DNA of 64,000 nt from NCBI GenBank assembly GCA_000727475.1, contig KL647304.1:474272-538271 (forward strand), read 5' to 3'. A program made the position numbers and the translations under genes. The notes beneath the pieces were generated by a model. That model did not search any database. It worked only from the letters and a program-made list of their open reading frames with translations, and had not been told where the DNA came from. Below are positions 12,029 through 24,600 of the stretch, piece by piece. How positions within the stretch are numbered: the first letter of the stretch is position 1; each line of letters begins with the position of its first letter. Source of the stretch: Sarcocystis neurona. Taxonomy: Eukaryota; Apicomplexa; Conoidasida; Eucoccidiorida; Sarcocystidae.

Positions 12029-15000
12029 CTGCAAATGTCGCTGCGTGTTTGTCGTCCAGCAGTAGCGTGACGCACACGATTAATAAAAGCTCTGCAGCCC
12101 CGGAAGCGGACCCGCAGGAGCGACGGGCAGCAACCACCTGAAAAAGCTGCTGGGAATTTGCGTGCCACTGGCACTTCGTAAGTGCTGGGGGGCCGTGCTA
12201 CTCTAGCTCAACTCCTGCTCCCCCAAGACACATGTCCTTCTCTGCCCCTCTGCCGCACCCTGCACCTGCTGATGCTCGTAGAGTTGCTCAGGCTGCCGCT
12301 GCCCACGTGGGGCATCTACTGCGTCTGCTCCTGTTGCAGCAACTGGGTGGCGAGCTAGCGTGCCTATGTCGTCCCTGCTACAGGTCGGGCTCTATCTGCA
12401 GCAACCAGTATGCTTGACGATGGACAGTGCTTGTCTGGTGCTGCTGCTGCTGTTACGGTCTTTCCTCTGTCGTGCTGGTGCTGCTGCGCAAGGGTTACGG
12501 CTTTAGCAGCAAAACAGTGTGGCGCACCTACCGTTGAAGCAGAGGCAACAGCAGAAACAGGCGGAAGTGGAGAAAATGGATCGGCTGCCTCTCCGCCGTG
12601 TGAGTCCAATGACTTGGGAAGCCAGTTTCCACTTTTCCCAAACAACTTGCCGCTGAGTCTCCCCCAGCTGCTGCCGCATCTGCTCTGGCGTGTAAGGCTG
12701 AGGAAGCAGTTATTTCCGAACACTCTGCCGTAGCTGCTGTTGAAGCTGCTTTGCCTCCTGCTGCTACCCTTTCCGGTCCCCTCACACCTGCTGTGGCGCC
12801 CTTTGCCGCTGCTGCTGCTGCTTTGTGAGTCGCCGATGATGGTGCGGGAGACTTTTCCGGAGGAGCTCCTGCTGCTGCATGCAGCGACCAAAGACAGCAC
12901 AGGACCTACAATGCTCGGTCGTTGCTGCTCCAGAGTTTCTATCTCGAGTAACCGGCTGCGCAGGCTGTTGCCACTGGTGCTGCTGCTTCCCCTCCGCAGC
13001 TGCTGCTCCAAGTGTGGCCCAGCGCAGCCTAATACAGTGCTGCTGCTGCAACTCGGATTGTATGCAGTAACGTTGTTGCTTTCAGCAGCAGAAGAACTCT
13101 CTGACTCGTATACGGGGCAGGCGACCTCATTACGGCAGCTCGTTCGTGTGGCGCTGTTTGCGCTGCTAGTTAAGTTGCTTTTTCCTTTCGGTTCTTGTGT
13201 CTGATAGAGACTGCTGCGGCGTTCTGCTACAAGGAATTTGCAGCAAGACTCTAGGGTGCCTCGGTCTGTCCAGGGGTGTATACTACACTTCCTGTCGTCG
13301 AACACTGCCTTGCTGTACCTTTTGGTGCCGGTACTGCACGCCACACTACTAAGCGAAAGCACGCCGCAGCTGCTGCTGGTGTGGCTGTGAATACCGCTGC
13401 TGGTACCTCTGTCACAGGAACTAAATTTTCGATCGCACAACACGGCACCTGTACGAGTCTCCATCTCTCTCGCTGCTTCGTTGGTCGCAGGAGATGTGGT
13501 GTCTGTCGTGTGGTTGTTGATCTGTGACTGCACTACTCGACTAACGCCGTCGGCGGTCGTTGTTTGTATCAGGCAGGAGGCAGCACACGCGGCTCGGTAC
13601 TGTGCTGCAGCCCCTGCCACGCGATCCGACGTCACGGTGCCGGTACTCCACGCATTTCTGCAAAAGTGGAACATAGATCTGCATCTCAGAAGAAGCCAGC
13701 TGCCTCGGCTTTTCTGGTCTGCTCCCCGTCCCCTATCACTGTTGCTGTGCGTGCTCTCCTGACATATGTCCGGCCCGTCGTTGCTGCAGCTGCTTTGCCA
13801 GTCGCTGCAGAAACTGCCTGTACGGCTCGAGGTGCTGCTGCCACCGCCTCGTGTCATCGTACTGCTACTACTTTCGCTGCTTCTGCCGCCTTGCCTGGTG
13901 TTGCCGTCTTCGCTGTTGCTACTTCCTTTATTGTTGCTGTTGCCGCTGCTTGTTTCGTTGCTGCTGCTGCGAGAACAGCAACTCCGCAGAGAGAGAAAAT
14001 CGCCACTTGGGCAGAGAATCTTTCCTTTGGCTGCTTCTGCTGCCTCTCTACAGGAACGATTCCAGTCTTCCTGCAGTTCTACAGCCTGGGCAACCTCTGC
14101 TTCACCTATTTGCTGTCCCCGCCAAACGGCTGTTAGCATTCTGTTGCAGAATTGCATGAGGGCTTCATGAGCGTGCTGCTGGGCTTGAAGTCGAAGCCGC
14201 AGTTCCGCTACCTCCTCACGCAGCAGCTGCGTCCTTTCGATTGCTTCCTTTGCTTTTTCGCGCTGCTGCTGCTGCTGCTCGTAATGTTCCTGCAACATCT
14301 GTACTGCTCTCTTCTCCTGTCCTTCTGCATGCTGCCGAGTCTTGGACAACAAAAATTTTTGCTGTTCCTGCCCCTCCTGTTGCAACGGTCTTGACTGCTG
14401 CTCAAGCGTAGGGCTCAGCGCCTCACGACGCTTTGAAAGCATCTCGCCGTGGAGGGCGTCTCCCTGCTGCTGCTGATTTCGCGCACAGGGCTGCTGCAGC
14501 TCATCTTCGTCGTGTGGATGTCGGTACTCTCTTGGCACTGAAAATCGACCGGGCTCCGAAGAAGCAGCAGCAGCTGCTGCCGCTGCGGCAGCTTGAGTCC
14601 GTTGCAGCAGAGCGTGCCGCACAGCTACCATCTCGCGCTGCAGCGCCTGCATTTCATCTTGCAGCAACTCTTCCGCAGTCTTGTGCAGCAGCAAGCGATG
14701 CAGCAGCATTACCACCGCTGCTGCTGCGTAGGTGCTGCGAAGGCAGAATGCTATCCATTCGACCACGCTTGTGGAAAGGTGGAAGGGCTGAGCCCCTGTT
14801 GCTTCTGCCCCGTCCTGCGACTTCTGCTGCTGAGGTTCATCTTGGGTAAACTGTTGCTGCTGCTGCTCCTCTGTCTCGTTCGCCAATGCATCAGTTTTCG
14901 GCAGCCGCACAGCTGCCTCCGCAGCGATATTTCCTCCTTGAATGGGAGTGCTGCTGCTACCAACGGCGGCAGCATACAGTTTGGCCAGCTGCTGGTGCAG

Positions 15001-18000
15001 CACCTGCAGGAGCGGCAAGGTCCAGTGTCGGATAGCTAGTTCAGCAGCCGCAGCAAGCAGCAGTAGCAGCAGCAGAGGCAGTCGGGCCTGCTGTGCTCTA
15101 CGTGTGCTGCTTGTGGATAGCAATGAGAGAAGCAGAGCGGCAGAGTAAAAGAGCATCACGTGCAAGCTACATATGCCGTCCGATATGTACTGATGAAAGA
15201 ATTTGACTTGCTGCAGGGAGGAAAAAATGTCGCGGAGATTCTCCTGCACATGCCTTACAAGCTTCTGCATCTGCCAGCCCTCCTCCAGCTGCTCGTGCTG
15301 CAGCTGCTGCATTTGCTGCAGCTTTGTTGCCTGCTGCTGCAGCCTGGAGGCCACCACGCCTGAAGCGGCAGCGAGGCGACTCACGGTCTGCTCGCTGCGG
15401 CGCTGCCACTCCGCGCTGTGCAGGAAAAAGCAGATGTTGTCTACAGCAAAAGCAACACACAGGCATGCAGCATAACTCGCTACAACAGTAGGGAGCGTGA
15501 GCCGCAGCATGCAACAACCAACAGCAGCACAGCTCCTCAAGGAGTCATATGAGCAGGAGTGTTCACAGGCAATCAGTACATGTACTTCAGGATAAACATA
15601 GACACATATCTACGTTTATCCTGCATAGCAGTGCACGGTGCACGTTTCCCTAGGCAGCGTCCCTGCAAAGGAGTGTAGCACGCTGAGTCTTCTTGTAGGC
15701 ATAGAAACAAGCGCCAGACGAGAAAAATGTGTCAAGGGCAGGGGCGAAACTGGCAGCCGCTTCGAAAGCGGCTGCGTTGGCAACGACGGAAAGCGTACCA
15801 CGGGGACGTACGAGAGCAGGTGAACAAGCGGAGAGAGAGAAACGGGCTGAGAGCTCGAGCTGCAACTCCCAGGGGCTACCTACTTGGTGTTCTTTTTGCG
15901 TGTGGGTCTCTTTCCTCCACATATACGTGTATCACTGTGGGTGTGTGTGTATGTGTATAAAAGGTACAGTGCTATCACGTCATTCGACTGCAGGCAGCAA
16001 ATCGCCTTGACGCGTAGTGGCGGATCAACAGCGTAGAAACAGCAGCTGGCACACAACCGACAAATTCTGTAATACCCACCGAGCACTCTTCCTGAATCAG
16101 CTAGCGATTTACACGTCGATGGATTGACGTCCTATACTAGTCTCGCATCTTCACAGTCATATGCGTACCCAGGTCCACAAGTGTGCGGGATTTAGAGGTA
16201 ACACGTAAAAATGCAGAGTTGTATCTCTGCTGCGTTATCCGACTGTAGTGAGAATCTGCCACATACCACCAGCGCAGCTACGCAGTGCGACCACATATGA
16301 AGAACGGTCTTACATGGAGGCGGTGGTGCCCAATAGAGACTCCATACATATATAGAGAGAGAGATAGATAGATATATGTAGATTTCTACAAGTTTTGTTT
16401 CAGACTATTTAGGGCTGCACACAGCCATATATCCCCCAGCAACGCAGAAGAAAGGAAGCTGCAGTTCTCCTTCTTTCCTGGACACAAATGAATCCACCTT
16501 CGACCCAACACAAAGGGGTACAGACGCAGTCACACCTGGAAACATGGGGAGGAGGAACGCAAAAAGAAACAGTCGTACCAGAGGTTGCCGGCACTTGCCC
16601 GTGAAGGCAGAGCAACAGGCTATTGACTTCTGTGCCTCGCAACAGATGTGGTAGGGATCTCGTCTAAATGAAGTAGACTCGGTTGACCTGCGGTAGCGCA
16701 GCTGCCCATAAAGCGCGACTCCGCTGTTTAGCGTTTGAGTGTCTTGTTCTCATGGAAGAGCAAGTGTGGTGATATGCGAAGATATTGGCCTGTGTCGCGC
16801 CCTAAGCAATGACGCAAATCACCGCATTGCCGTAACCAAGTTTGAATAAAAAGAGAAAAAAAAAGGGCTACTCGTGGACCTGCGCTTACCCCCTCATATA
16901 CGTGTACTCATTCAACTTGCGTGTATCAGGGGCCTGTTCAAGGGTGGCGGACGGCTGCCTCTGAAGTTTTGCGGATGTCAGAGATGCCGCTGCTGCTGTG
17001 TCTACTGCAGCAACCGCTGATGTTTATCTATTGCTGGTGCAGTTGCTGTAATTGTTGTGCGTGTCTACTCAAGTGGAGCTTTGCCCTGGTGACAGGACGT
17101 GCACACACGTATGAATGTGCCGAGTTACTCACGCAGATTCACAAGGAACAAAAGTGCGGACTATGTTTTGGTCTCTCTCATGCAGACACGATAACGCCAC
17201 TGTTTCAACTTCGACGGAAGCGTGGACGCGCAGCAGACGCAAGAAGCAGCTCGTACATCATGCACACTGCGGTAGAGCTCATCGCAAGCAGATCACATAG
17301 TAATCGATGCAGACAGGGATTTCTTTTTGTAGCACCTTGCGAAACAGAGAGACCTGCGTCGAAGTAAGGATACGCAGAATCAGTCGAGAAGAGCTCGTCA
17401 GCAACTGCTTCAGTCTGCAGCGGGTGAAACAGAAGCAGCTGCAGTGCACACGAAGGGGAATTCGTGGACACACAGGTGTGTGGAGCGGTGACGGGGGAGC
17501 AGCATGGGTGTATGGAAGTTTCAATAACGTGGTGACTGGCGAATGTATGAGGCAGGCTCACTCGAGAAATATTTCGACAGAATACGTTGGTTCTACTGCG
17601 CCCCATGTTTCCCTGCAGACTTTTTCCCTTCTACAACTCCGGCTCCACTTGTGAGTGGCGTCCACAGCGCAACGACTTGAGAAACTCCAGTGAATATGCA
17701 GAGACGACTGGAGGCACGCGATTACCCTGTATGATTGCGCCGTACGTGTGGGACAACAAGAGGGTAAGAAACCCTGAGAGAAAGTGGTTCCGCTGCGTAA
17801 TGCCGCATGATTCGCGATCCATTTGTGTAGTTGGTCAGAATTGTGGCGGCAAATGTCCGTTTCGTTCGACTCATGCATGGTAATCTGTATCTAAGTGTAG
17901 GTGTGAAATACTTTTCTGAACTGCGCTGCAATTTGTCGGTGAGTACTTACAGTCAATCAAACACGAGGACTTTGTGGATCATCCGGGCGCGTTGCACGCG

Positions 18001-19613
18001 CAGAGTGCTGCAGCAAGTAGCGAGATACACAGAACTGTGTCGCTCTGTGTATATGTGCGTACCTGCCAGTTATGCATGTGAGTGATGTGTTCGCAGCTTA
18101 TAGACGTGGGTAAATATTCGAATAGATATGGAAGTGTTGCTCGTCGCCTAGCTCTCTGGTGGCTGTGTTCAGCACTCACAGTTAGACAGATTCGCGCCCC
18201 TTGAAGCCTACCTATATGATTGATTTGCTCTCGCACGAGGGCGAACGTTGAAAATTCCATTGTAGCGGCGTGCTGACAGCCATCCACTATCTTCTGTCGA
18301 ACAGCTTCACACGCAACAGCCAACCGCTCAACAGTTGTCAGGTCTTGCCTTTCGACAGCGGTTTCGCCTCGAGCCTGCACCCGATAATGTGGCCGCGCCG
18401 GATGCTGGTGTTCAACTGGCTGCTGTTTCTGCCGTGGCGCCTGCTGCGGCTGTAGCAGCTGTTCTTGAGCCGCCTGCTGCCACAGTCTTGACTGCTGCGC
18501 ACCATTTTCCAAGGATGGGGAGAATTCCGCATCATTTGCTGAACCAGTTTCTTCCTCGTAGTTTTGTTCCTCCCACTGCAGCGCTAGGTGCTGTTGAAGT
18601 TGTACGCATGGATGGTTTGATTCTCCGACTTGCTCGAGTCCTGCTGCTCTCGCGTCTGCTTCTGGTTCTCTCTCTGGCTGGCCAGAAGTAACCAACTTTT
18701 CCAAGATATCAAGGTGTCGCCATCTCTTCGGCCGACACCTTGCTGTCTTTCTACCTGTAATGCTGCTGCTGCCGCTACCCCACCGCCTCTCAGTGACGCA
18801 GCTGCTAGTGCTGCTGCCTCTGCTGGAGCGCTCGGTGGTGATCTCCCCGCTGCCATCACTGCCCACGCTATCCTCGTCGTCGCTCGCCTCACTTGTACTG
18901 CCACGTGTTCTCTTACCGTTGCTGTTGCTGTTGTTGATAGCGTCTATATTCTGCAACCACGCCGCAGGCACGTCTGCAGCCTCCAGAAAGCAGCCTTCGG
19001 TAGGCGTGGGGAAGTGGCGCTGTGTTCGGTTATATATACAGCGCATGCGCAGGAGTGCAATGTATTCTCGTGAAGCTTCACCAAGACTGCCGCAGGCGTG
19101 CTCGCTTGGCATTTGCTGTAGCAGCTGCAGCTGCCGCAAGACATCTTCCCAGCAGCTTTTTGCTGCTCCCTCAGGTGCTTCTAAGGCTTCCCGCTGCAGC
19201 TGTCGCAAGGCCGTTCTTCCCTCCTCTAAAGGAGCAGAAGTGTGATGTCCGCCTGCTACGCCCGCCGCTGCACCGCCTCCTCCGCTAAAAAAGCCGTTGT
19301 GGAAGGCTGCAGTTCGAACAGGAGTCATGAGAACGATCAAGACAAAAAGGACAGCACGAAAAACTGCAGACGCAGGACAGGCGACACCAGTACAGCAAAA
19401 GGCCGGGGCCCCCGCTGCAGCTAGTGATGCTGCCGGTCGAGTTAGTACAGCCGTTAAAACGACCACGGCGCAGGGCGTGAGCCGCACCAGAAAGAACATG
19501 ACGGCTTTCTGTGCTGCAGCTGCTACCGCGGATCTAAAAACTCTAGGAGGCAAAAAGTTTACGAGAAGAACACTTTGCTTTTGCCACGGGCACCTGAGCT
19601 CAAACGAGGACAT
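11885..19613 (-). CDS. GEX1: GEX1/KAR5/Brambleberry-family nuclear membrane fusion protein
   Basis: Members of this family sit in the nuclear envelope and are needed for nuclear fusion (karyogamy) after gamete fusion. Exon 1 (to 18212) gives a hydrophobic leader and the cysteine-rich domain: KSCWEDVLRQLQLL, a second Cys at SEHAC, LLRMRC, then FPTPTEGC. It ends at a GTAGGC donor in phase 1. Exon 2 begins at 15440 after TGTAG and continues DNICFFLHSAEWQRR, the family's conserved junction. A coiled coil, two closely spaced membrane segments (LFYSAALLLSLLSTS; RLPLLLLLLLAAAAEL) and a third (EWIAFCLRSTYAAAAVV) follow. Further likely exons lie at 12788-13078, 12532-12697, 12266-12318 and 11885-12028 (stop). 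The link between about 14.0 and 13.1 kb is unresolved. The start is either 19613 or, giving a better signal peptide, 19499. Confidence 0.78.
12266..12318 (-). CDS. Probable 53-nt exon of the same minus-strand gene
   Basis: Acceptor GACGCAG, donor CAG|GTGCAG. It takes one base from the previous exon and adds DAPRGQRQPEQLYEHQQ, ending in phase 0. Phases fit both neighbours. Confidence 0.45.
12532..12697 (-). CDS. Probable exon of the GEX1-like gene or of a second gene
   Basis: Bounded by CTTCCTCAG and a GTAGGT donor. It reads PYTPEQMRQQLGETQRQVVW, then EKWKLASQVIGLTRRRG, then a Cys/Phe-rich end. It ends in phase 1, matching the next exon at 12318. A good amphipathic helix and good splice signals support it. 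No conserved domain is recognised. Confidence 0.55.
12788..13078 (-). CDS. Probable later exon of the GEX1-like gene
   Basis: A 97-codon open stretch, Gln-rich and hydrophilic, ending at a CAG|GTGTGA donor. The 3' part reads QQELLRKSLPHHHRRLTKQQ. The acceptor is either CTGAAAG at 13079 or TTGCAG slightly downstream; both keep phase 0. It joins in phase 0 to the exon starting at 12697. Membership of the GEX1-like gene is inferred from strand, order and lack of an intervening start. Confidence 0.45.
14000..15440 (-). CDS. GEX1: GEX1-like exon 2: coiled coil and three membrane segments
   Basis: It starts after the TTGCTGTAG acceptor and joins exon 1 in phase (G + AC gives Asp). Order: the ICFFLHSAEW motif, a Gln-rich coiled coil, paired membrane segments with the loop STSSTRRAQQAR, a loop with poly-Gln, a third membrane segment, then a long coiled coil (LLREEVAELRLRLQAQQHAH). 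The 3' end is approximate. After about 14.0 kb the frame changes to Ser/Asn-rich sequence that looks like a CAG tract read in the wrong register. Confidence 0.72.
15441..18211 (-). other. Intron 1 of the GEX1-like gene
   Basis: GTAGGC..TGTAG boundaries, about 2.8 kb. It holds scattered short open frames on both strands and small GATA and (TA)n runs near 16.35 kb, and nothing that looks like a gene. Confidence 0.65.
18212..19613 (-). CDS. GEX1: GEX1-like exon 1: leader and cysteine-rich domain
   Basis: Open from 19613. An internal ATG at 19499 begins MFFLVRLTPCAVVVLTAVLT, a good signal peptide. The Cys-rich domain is followed by an insertion rich in Ser, Asp and Gln that the family does not normally have. 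The exon ends with the conserved helix FALVREQINHI. Downstream of the GTAGGC donor at 18211 the same frame stays open to 17979, but that tail is intron. Confidence 0.75.
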
Positions 19614-19667
19614 AACAAGAAGTATTACCGGTCAACAGCGACAGCTGTCCAGCTTCTTCTTGATGTG

Positions 19668-19922
19668 CTACACCCTGTTGCGAATGCAGATGTTAAAAGA
19701 TTCTGCTGCGACAGTTGCTGGTGCAACTCGTCCTTTTATATTCAAGAGGACCTGCTGCAGAGAGGGATGGTGGTTCGTGCTCTTTAATGCTGCTCGAAAG
19801 ACACGCGAACGTGAAAGAAGTCCGTATTTGAGTGTAGGCCCCCCTGGGAACTCATTATGAAGTCGTGCGTTTGCTGCGTCTAGTGTTTGCGCTGCCCACA
19901 TGTGTGCCACCGCCGCTTCCAC
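19668..19922 (-). CDS. Candidate short ORF or upstream exon
   Basis: 84 codons starting MEAAVAHMWAAQTLDAANAR, a natural-looking helical start, and ending near a possible donor (CAACAGG|GTGTAG). It lies just upstream of the GEX1-like start on the same strand, so it could be a 5' exon of that gene or an unrelated short gene. Confidence 0.25.
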   Translation of the reverse strand: MEAAVAHMWAAQTLDAANARLHNEFPGGPTLKYGLLSRSRVFRAALKSTNHHPSLQQVLLNIKGRVAPATVAAESFNICIRNRV

Positions 19923-21260
19923 GATGACTCGGTCTGACGTTTCTGCAGGGTCCTTTTACTGCCAGCAGGCACAACTCTTGCCCCTGCTACGGCCACCTTC
20001 AGTATGGCGGTTGTTCCTGTAATTGCTGTCGCACGTCCTTTCGTAGTAGTTCGCTCCCCACGTGGTGCTGCCGTGGCCCACACCATAACGCTGCCGCAGA
20101 GGCTCTCGCTCCTGTTTCGGGTGGCAAGTAGGAGCGTGCCGGAGCGTAAAGAGATGCAGAACAGCTACGTAAAAGACCACTGTCTCTATCCTAAAATGGG
20201 TGTCATGCGGGCTGGATAATTCGCATGGCAGTGCCAAGAGCGTTTTGCACGTAGCTGCTTCTGTATCTGTTTACGTTGATAGAGTAGTGTACGCGTACTT
20301 GCGCGTCGACGAGTGTCACATGCACACGGAAGCGTCCACGTGACCCTCATATGCGCACTAATGTCTTGACGTTTTTACCGCTTGTAGAATCCTGCGGCGA
20401 CTTTGGCCGCAGCTTAGGGCTGCGCGTGACACTACAGAAAGGAAAAGCCTGCTGCTACGATGCCGTCCGCACGCCGGTGAAGCTGAGACAACAGAGACGA
20501 GTGAACACGCAGTGTATTCAAAACGAACGTCGCCGGGCACATATTTTCGTGCCATACATCGCAGGAACGCAGCGTTTCCCACTTGCTGCAACAGCAGCAG
20601 CAATGCAGCACAAGCAGCGTTTGTGCAGTAGTTTCACCTTCTCGCGCCTGCACTACTTTGAATAGGGGGAAAAGCAGCAGCTGCGTCGAGGACCGCACAC
20701 ACACTTCAACCGTTGCACACTGAAGAATGGTGTACGCTTTGCGCTACCACAAGAGCGAAGGTAGAAGAAGTACATGCGTCGCTAAAGTCTGTCGAGTTTA
20801 GCTGGTGCTGCGGAACACGCGCGCCTGCCGCGCGACAGGACGTAACGGGGGCAGTACTCGACGTGCTGCTCTACAACGTAGCACCCTTCTGAGCACAAGC
20901 TTCCTCTGGCTGCGCTGTCCTTGTGCCTTACTTCCCAATGACGTTGGTGCAGAAGTTGAGATCGCCGCGTAGCTGGGAGGTCCGCGTACGTAGTTAGTGT
21001 GGCTGGAGGTGTTGATCCTGGTAAAGCTGCTCGTGCGCTGCCTTTATTGCAGGTCTGGCACTTCAGAACATAGCTGCTGCTGTTACCACTGCCGGTGTCA
21101 CTCTTGCTGTTTCTGTGACAGGCTCTTCGGCCTCAATGCGTGCTCGACGATTTCTGCTCCTGCATCAGCCGCAGCACGGCATCTCCCGCGGCTGTGTTTC
21201 GTCATTCGTTGTTTGGACGCGCCGCTGCGACGGCGTAATCGCAAGTGTGTAAACAGGTGA

Positions 21261-21692
21261 TTGACGTCACGTATACACTCCTTTGCAAAGTCGGAGACAA
21301 GTCCAGTGCCACACGTGATGATGAGGTCCCGCGCTAAAGTGCCTCATGCGAAGACCTCCGGCGTTGAAACGGAGAGCATGCAACGGTCAGTGGACCACAG
21401 GAATACAGATATAAATCAGACAAACGTGGCAGATAATGGGTCTTTTGATCAAACAAAAAAGCAAAAGAACAGGGAAGAAAATGACCGGGAAAATCCTATC
21501 GGCCACACGTGTGATATGTTCACGTGTGCTGCTCATGTTGGAGTCTCCCGTCTCAATGAAATACGAAAGGGTGGCCGAACGAAGCCATTGACAACCCTAG
21601 AAGACAGAGGACTAGCACCAGCCCCAGCAAAGAATGAAGTGCCGCAACGAAAGCAATGGTTAATCATTCATCTATATGGAAGAGACTTTTGA
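21261..21692 (+). CDS. Tentative hydrophilic ORF, unknown
   Basis: 143 codons with a polar, Lys/Asn/Glu-rich middle (DQTKKQKNREENDREN) and no membrane segment. No homologous family is recognised and no splice context is convincing. The length is only modestly above chance for this base composition. Confidence 0.22.
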   Translation: MTSRIHSFAKSETSPVPHVMMRSRAKVPHAKTSGVETESMQRSVDHRNTDINQTNVADNGSFDQTKKQKNREENDRENPIGHTCDMFTCAAHVGVSRLNEIRKGGRTKPLTTLEDRGLAPAPAKNEVPQRKQWLIIHLYGRDF

Positions 21693-24600
21693 CCCACTAC
21701 CGTGCCGGGTGGTCCCGAATTGATGGTGAGTTTGCTACGAGAATACACGTGTCCCAAAGTGAAAACAGTTTTCAGTGTTTGTCTACGATGTGGAAAAAAC
21801 GCACTGGACGTTTATGTGGCTGTGCGTATGTTCGTGTATACAACTGTGCTTATACACTTGTACGCAGTAGTTGAACAGACCTGCAGGAAAAAACTCAAGT
21901 AATACCCTCATTACAACACTACGTAGTACTGGGATATGACAGCAGCGGAGTCCTGTTCTTAATCGAACGGCGCATTTTTTGACAGGTGCGTGCGTGGACG
22001 AAAGCGCGTCCATACAAGCCAGGCACATTGCATGTTGCGTATCCGCCTACATAAATAGATGTGAGTGTGGAGCTCTTTGACCTCTAGGTGTAACCTGGAA
22101 AGACGCATGTGAATGAACGCGTAGAAGTGAAATGAGCAGGGCTTCGGCATCAAGAGTAGACACTTAGACGTACACGACAAGGATACGTAGGAAAAAACCT
22201 GCGCCCACATAAAAAGTACCCGTATATTTATTTGCTCATGTGCGGACACAGAGGGGGTGTACACGTACACAGATAACCAGAAGTGCGAGCATACGTGGTA
22301 CGGGGCGCACGTCCACAATCACGTGATCCATGGACATCTGCCGATAGAAGCCAGGGTATATACAACAGGTTGCATGTAGACATGAAGGCCGCGTACCAGG
22401 ATACGACATGTGAGTTAAGATTCAAGTTAGAGAAGATCTGTACGTATATCTATCCTCGCCTAACAGATCGAGAATACTCGTATGTGTGTACATACATGTA
22501 TGCGTGATACGCGTGATAGCTGCGCCCGGGCGTGAACGCGTGTGCGTGTACAAATCTTGAAAGGAAAGGGCTTCTCTGGGATGAACGCACGTCGAAAAAT
22601 ATTAATGGCTTTGAATGTGGCTTGTGAGGTTGTATCGAAAAGAAATAAAGACACGTTCTCCACAACAAGTCGACATGAGGTGAGGAGAGTTACGGCCAAA
22701 AAGGACTTGGCTATGTGCTAGAACGGAACAACGCAGAAAGACGGGTTAGAATTGAGGACTGTCTCCCCTTCGTGCTGCTGCATGCTATGTACAGACGTCA
22801 GCCTGTTGTCTCCTAACGAGGTGAGGATGCTACAGATAAGAAAAAGAAAAGCTTCATAACAGTGCTGGTCTTCGCGTCTGAAGAGGATCCGCGATGATGT
22901 AGAAAGACTGCAAAGAGTGGTAAAGCAGGATCACGAGTAGTCGTACGCAAGAAACTGAACCATGCTACACTGTTGTCTCACACAAGCTCAAGCAGTAGTT
23001 CCTCACATGTACAAACACTGTGCGTTTGAGTTCGCGGCGTTTGAACGGAAAAGGTACACCGGTACACACTGCTGCGCTTCCAACAGGAGTAAGGAGCTTA
23101 TACTCGCGCTCGCGTGTTACACAGGGATGGAACACTTTGTAAAAAATTCATCCTGCCCCTTCTTTCGGAACGGCGCAATGGTGTGCGGGGGCGTGTCGTG
23201 CTCTCTGAATGGCAAAAAGCACACGGGTTCCTTCTCTGATGCGCAGCAGCTGCTGCACGCTGCACTGCTCTGCTTTTTTACTTCAATTGCAAATACCACA
23301 GAGCACACGCGTGTACGTATCACTGCATAAATACTCATGTGTCTTCCAGGCTACATACGCATAATTTTTCTGTCCCGACTCGTAAGAGTATCAGGTTTTG
23401 AAAGGAAGTTGCCACTTCAACTGCCAGCTGCAGCGTTCTTTTGAGTTTCAATATGCACTTGTAGCCGTCGACCGCCTAATTCCTGCCTGCGATCTGTATC
23501 AACAATTCACCTAATGTACTTGACAACGGACGATATGATTACATGCAACATGCTGCCAGAAAAGGATCAACAGGAGGAGCGGTCTGCTCTCGTTAGGGTT
23601 ACGGTCTTGCAGGTGCGTGCTGCCAGTTACAGACAGATCCAACATAACTGCCGAAAAGACTTCAAAACGGACGGATTGGTGTGGAAACGCAGAAGCGACA
23701 GCAGCGCACTTCAGGTGTGCACCCCTGCCCTATAGGTTGACACGGATTAGATGTTCGGTATTTTGGATTCTAGCATGTGGTTCGTGCTCTTACAACGACA
23801 GGACACCGTCTCGACCACTTTCGCTTACGTAATTTGGATGCCTTGGGACCCGAAGTGACCTGGAAGGTATACACACCCTGTGGAGTAAACTGGCAATCGT
23901 TGTCCCCAGTGATACGCCGCTCCGTCAGCAAAGGTTTAACGCACAGTGAGTAATCCCAAACTTCTCGGAAATGCAAGTGCGAACCAGTTGTCCTACAGCC
24001 TTTGCGGAACTACATTTGCGGAGCTATAGAATTTTATTCAGACGGCGATATGTTTATAACACTGAGTAAACTATGGCAGTGGAACTCCTGCGTTTCTAAG
24101 TGCTACACTTGTCCTCCCACAAAAAATCGCAAGAGCTGTGAGAAGACTACATATACCGTGCGAGTTCTTCGAACGTTGCATTCTTCTGCCCGACACTCTA
24201 GCGCATGTACATCGCGAGAGAAGCAGATGAGCCCGCATTCCTGTTGTGGTTTTCCCCAGTTTTCGTGTACCCACCGTGCCCACATAGAGTATCGTCTCCA
24301 ACATCCACAATATTATATGCTGAAAGCCCGCTGTCAAATCCAGACTCACACTCGAAATATACATCGCTAAGCGGTTACGCTTTTCTCCTCCTTCTCAGTG
24401 CTAAGTACAGCCGATTTACTTTTGCGCTGCACAGCTCTTCTTCATTTTGTCAGGCCGCCTACTTCGCTGCAGCGCACCTCAGCTCCAACTCAGTTGTCTT
24501 GCCTTCTACATTCACTCTCCTAGAGGAAACGACACGCATTTTTTGATTTTGGTATATCGACAGCTCGATAAGTTCGCACAACCACAAAATTCAGGAGCGA

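Noticed and set aside
12364..15540. A single 1058-codon minus-strand ORF as one protein
   Set aside because: Only 15440 to about 14000 fits the GEX1-like domain order. The first codons lie before the acceptor, and the part below about 14 kb is a Ser/Asn-rich register of CAG repeats overlapping better-supported exons in other frames.
17979..18211. Last 77 codons of the 544-codon minus-strand ORF
   Set aside because: They follow the GTAGGC donor at 18211; the conserved family sequence continues in the exon at 15440 instead.
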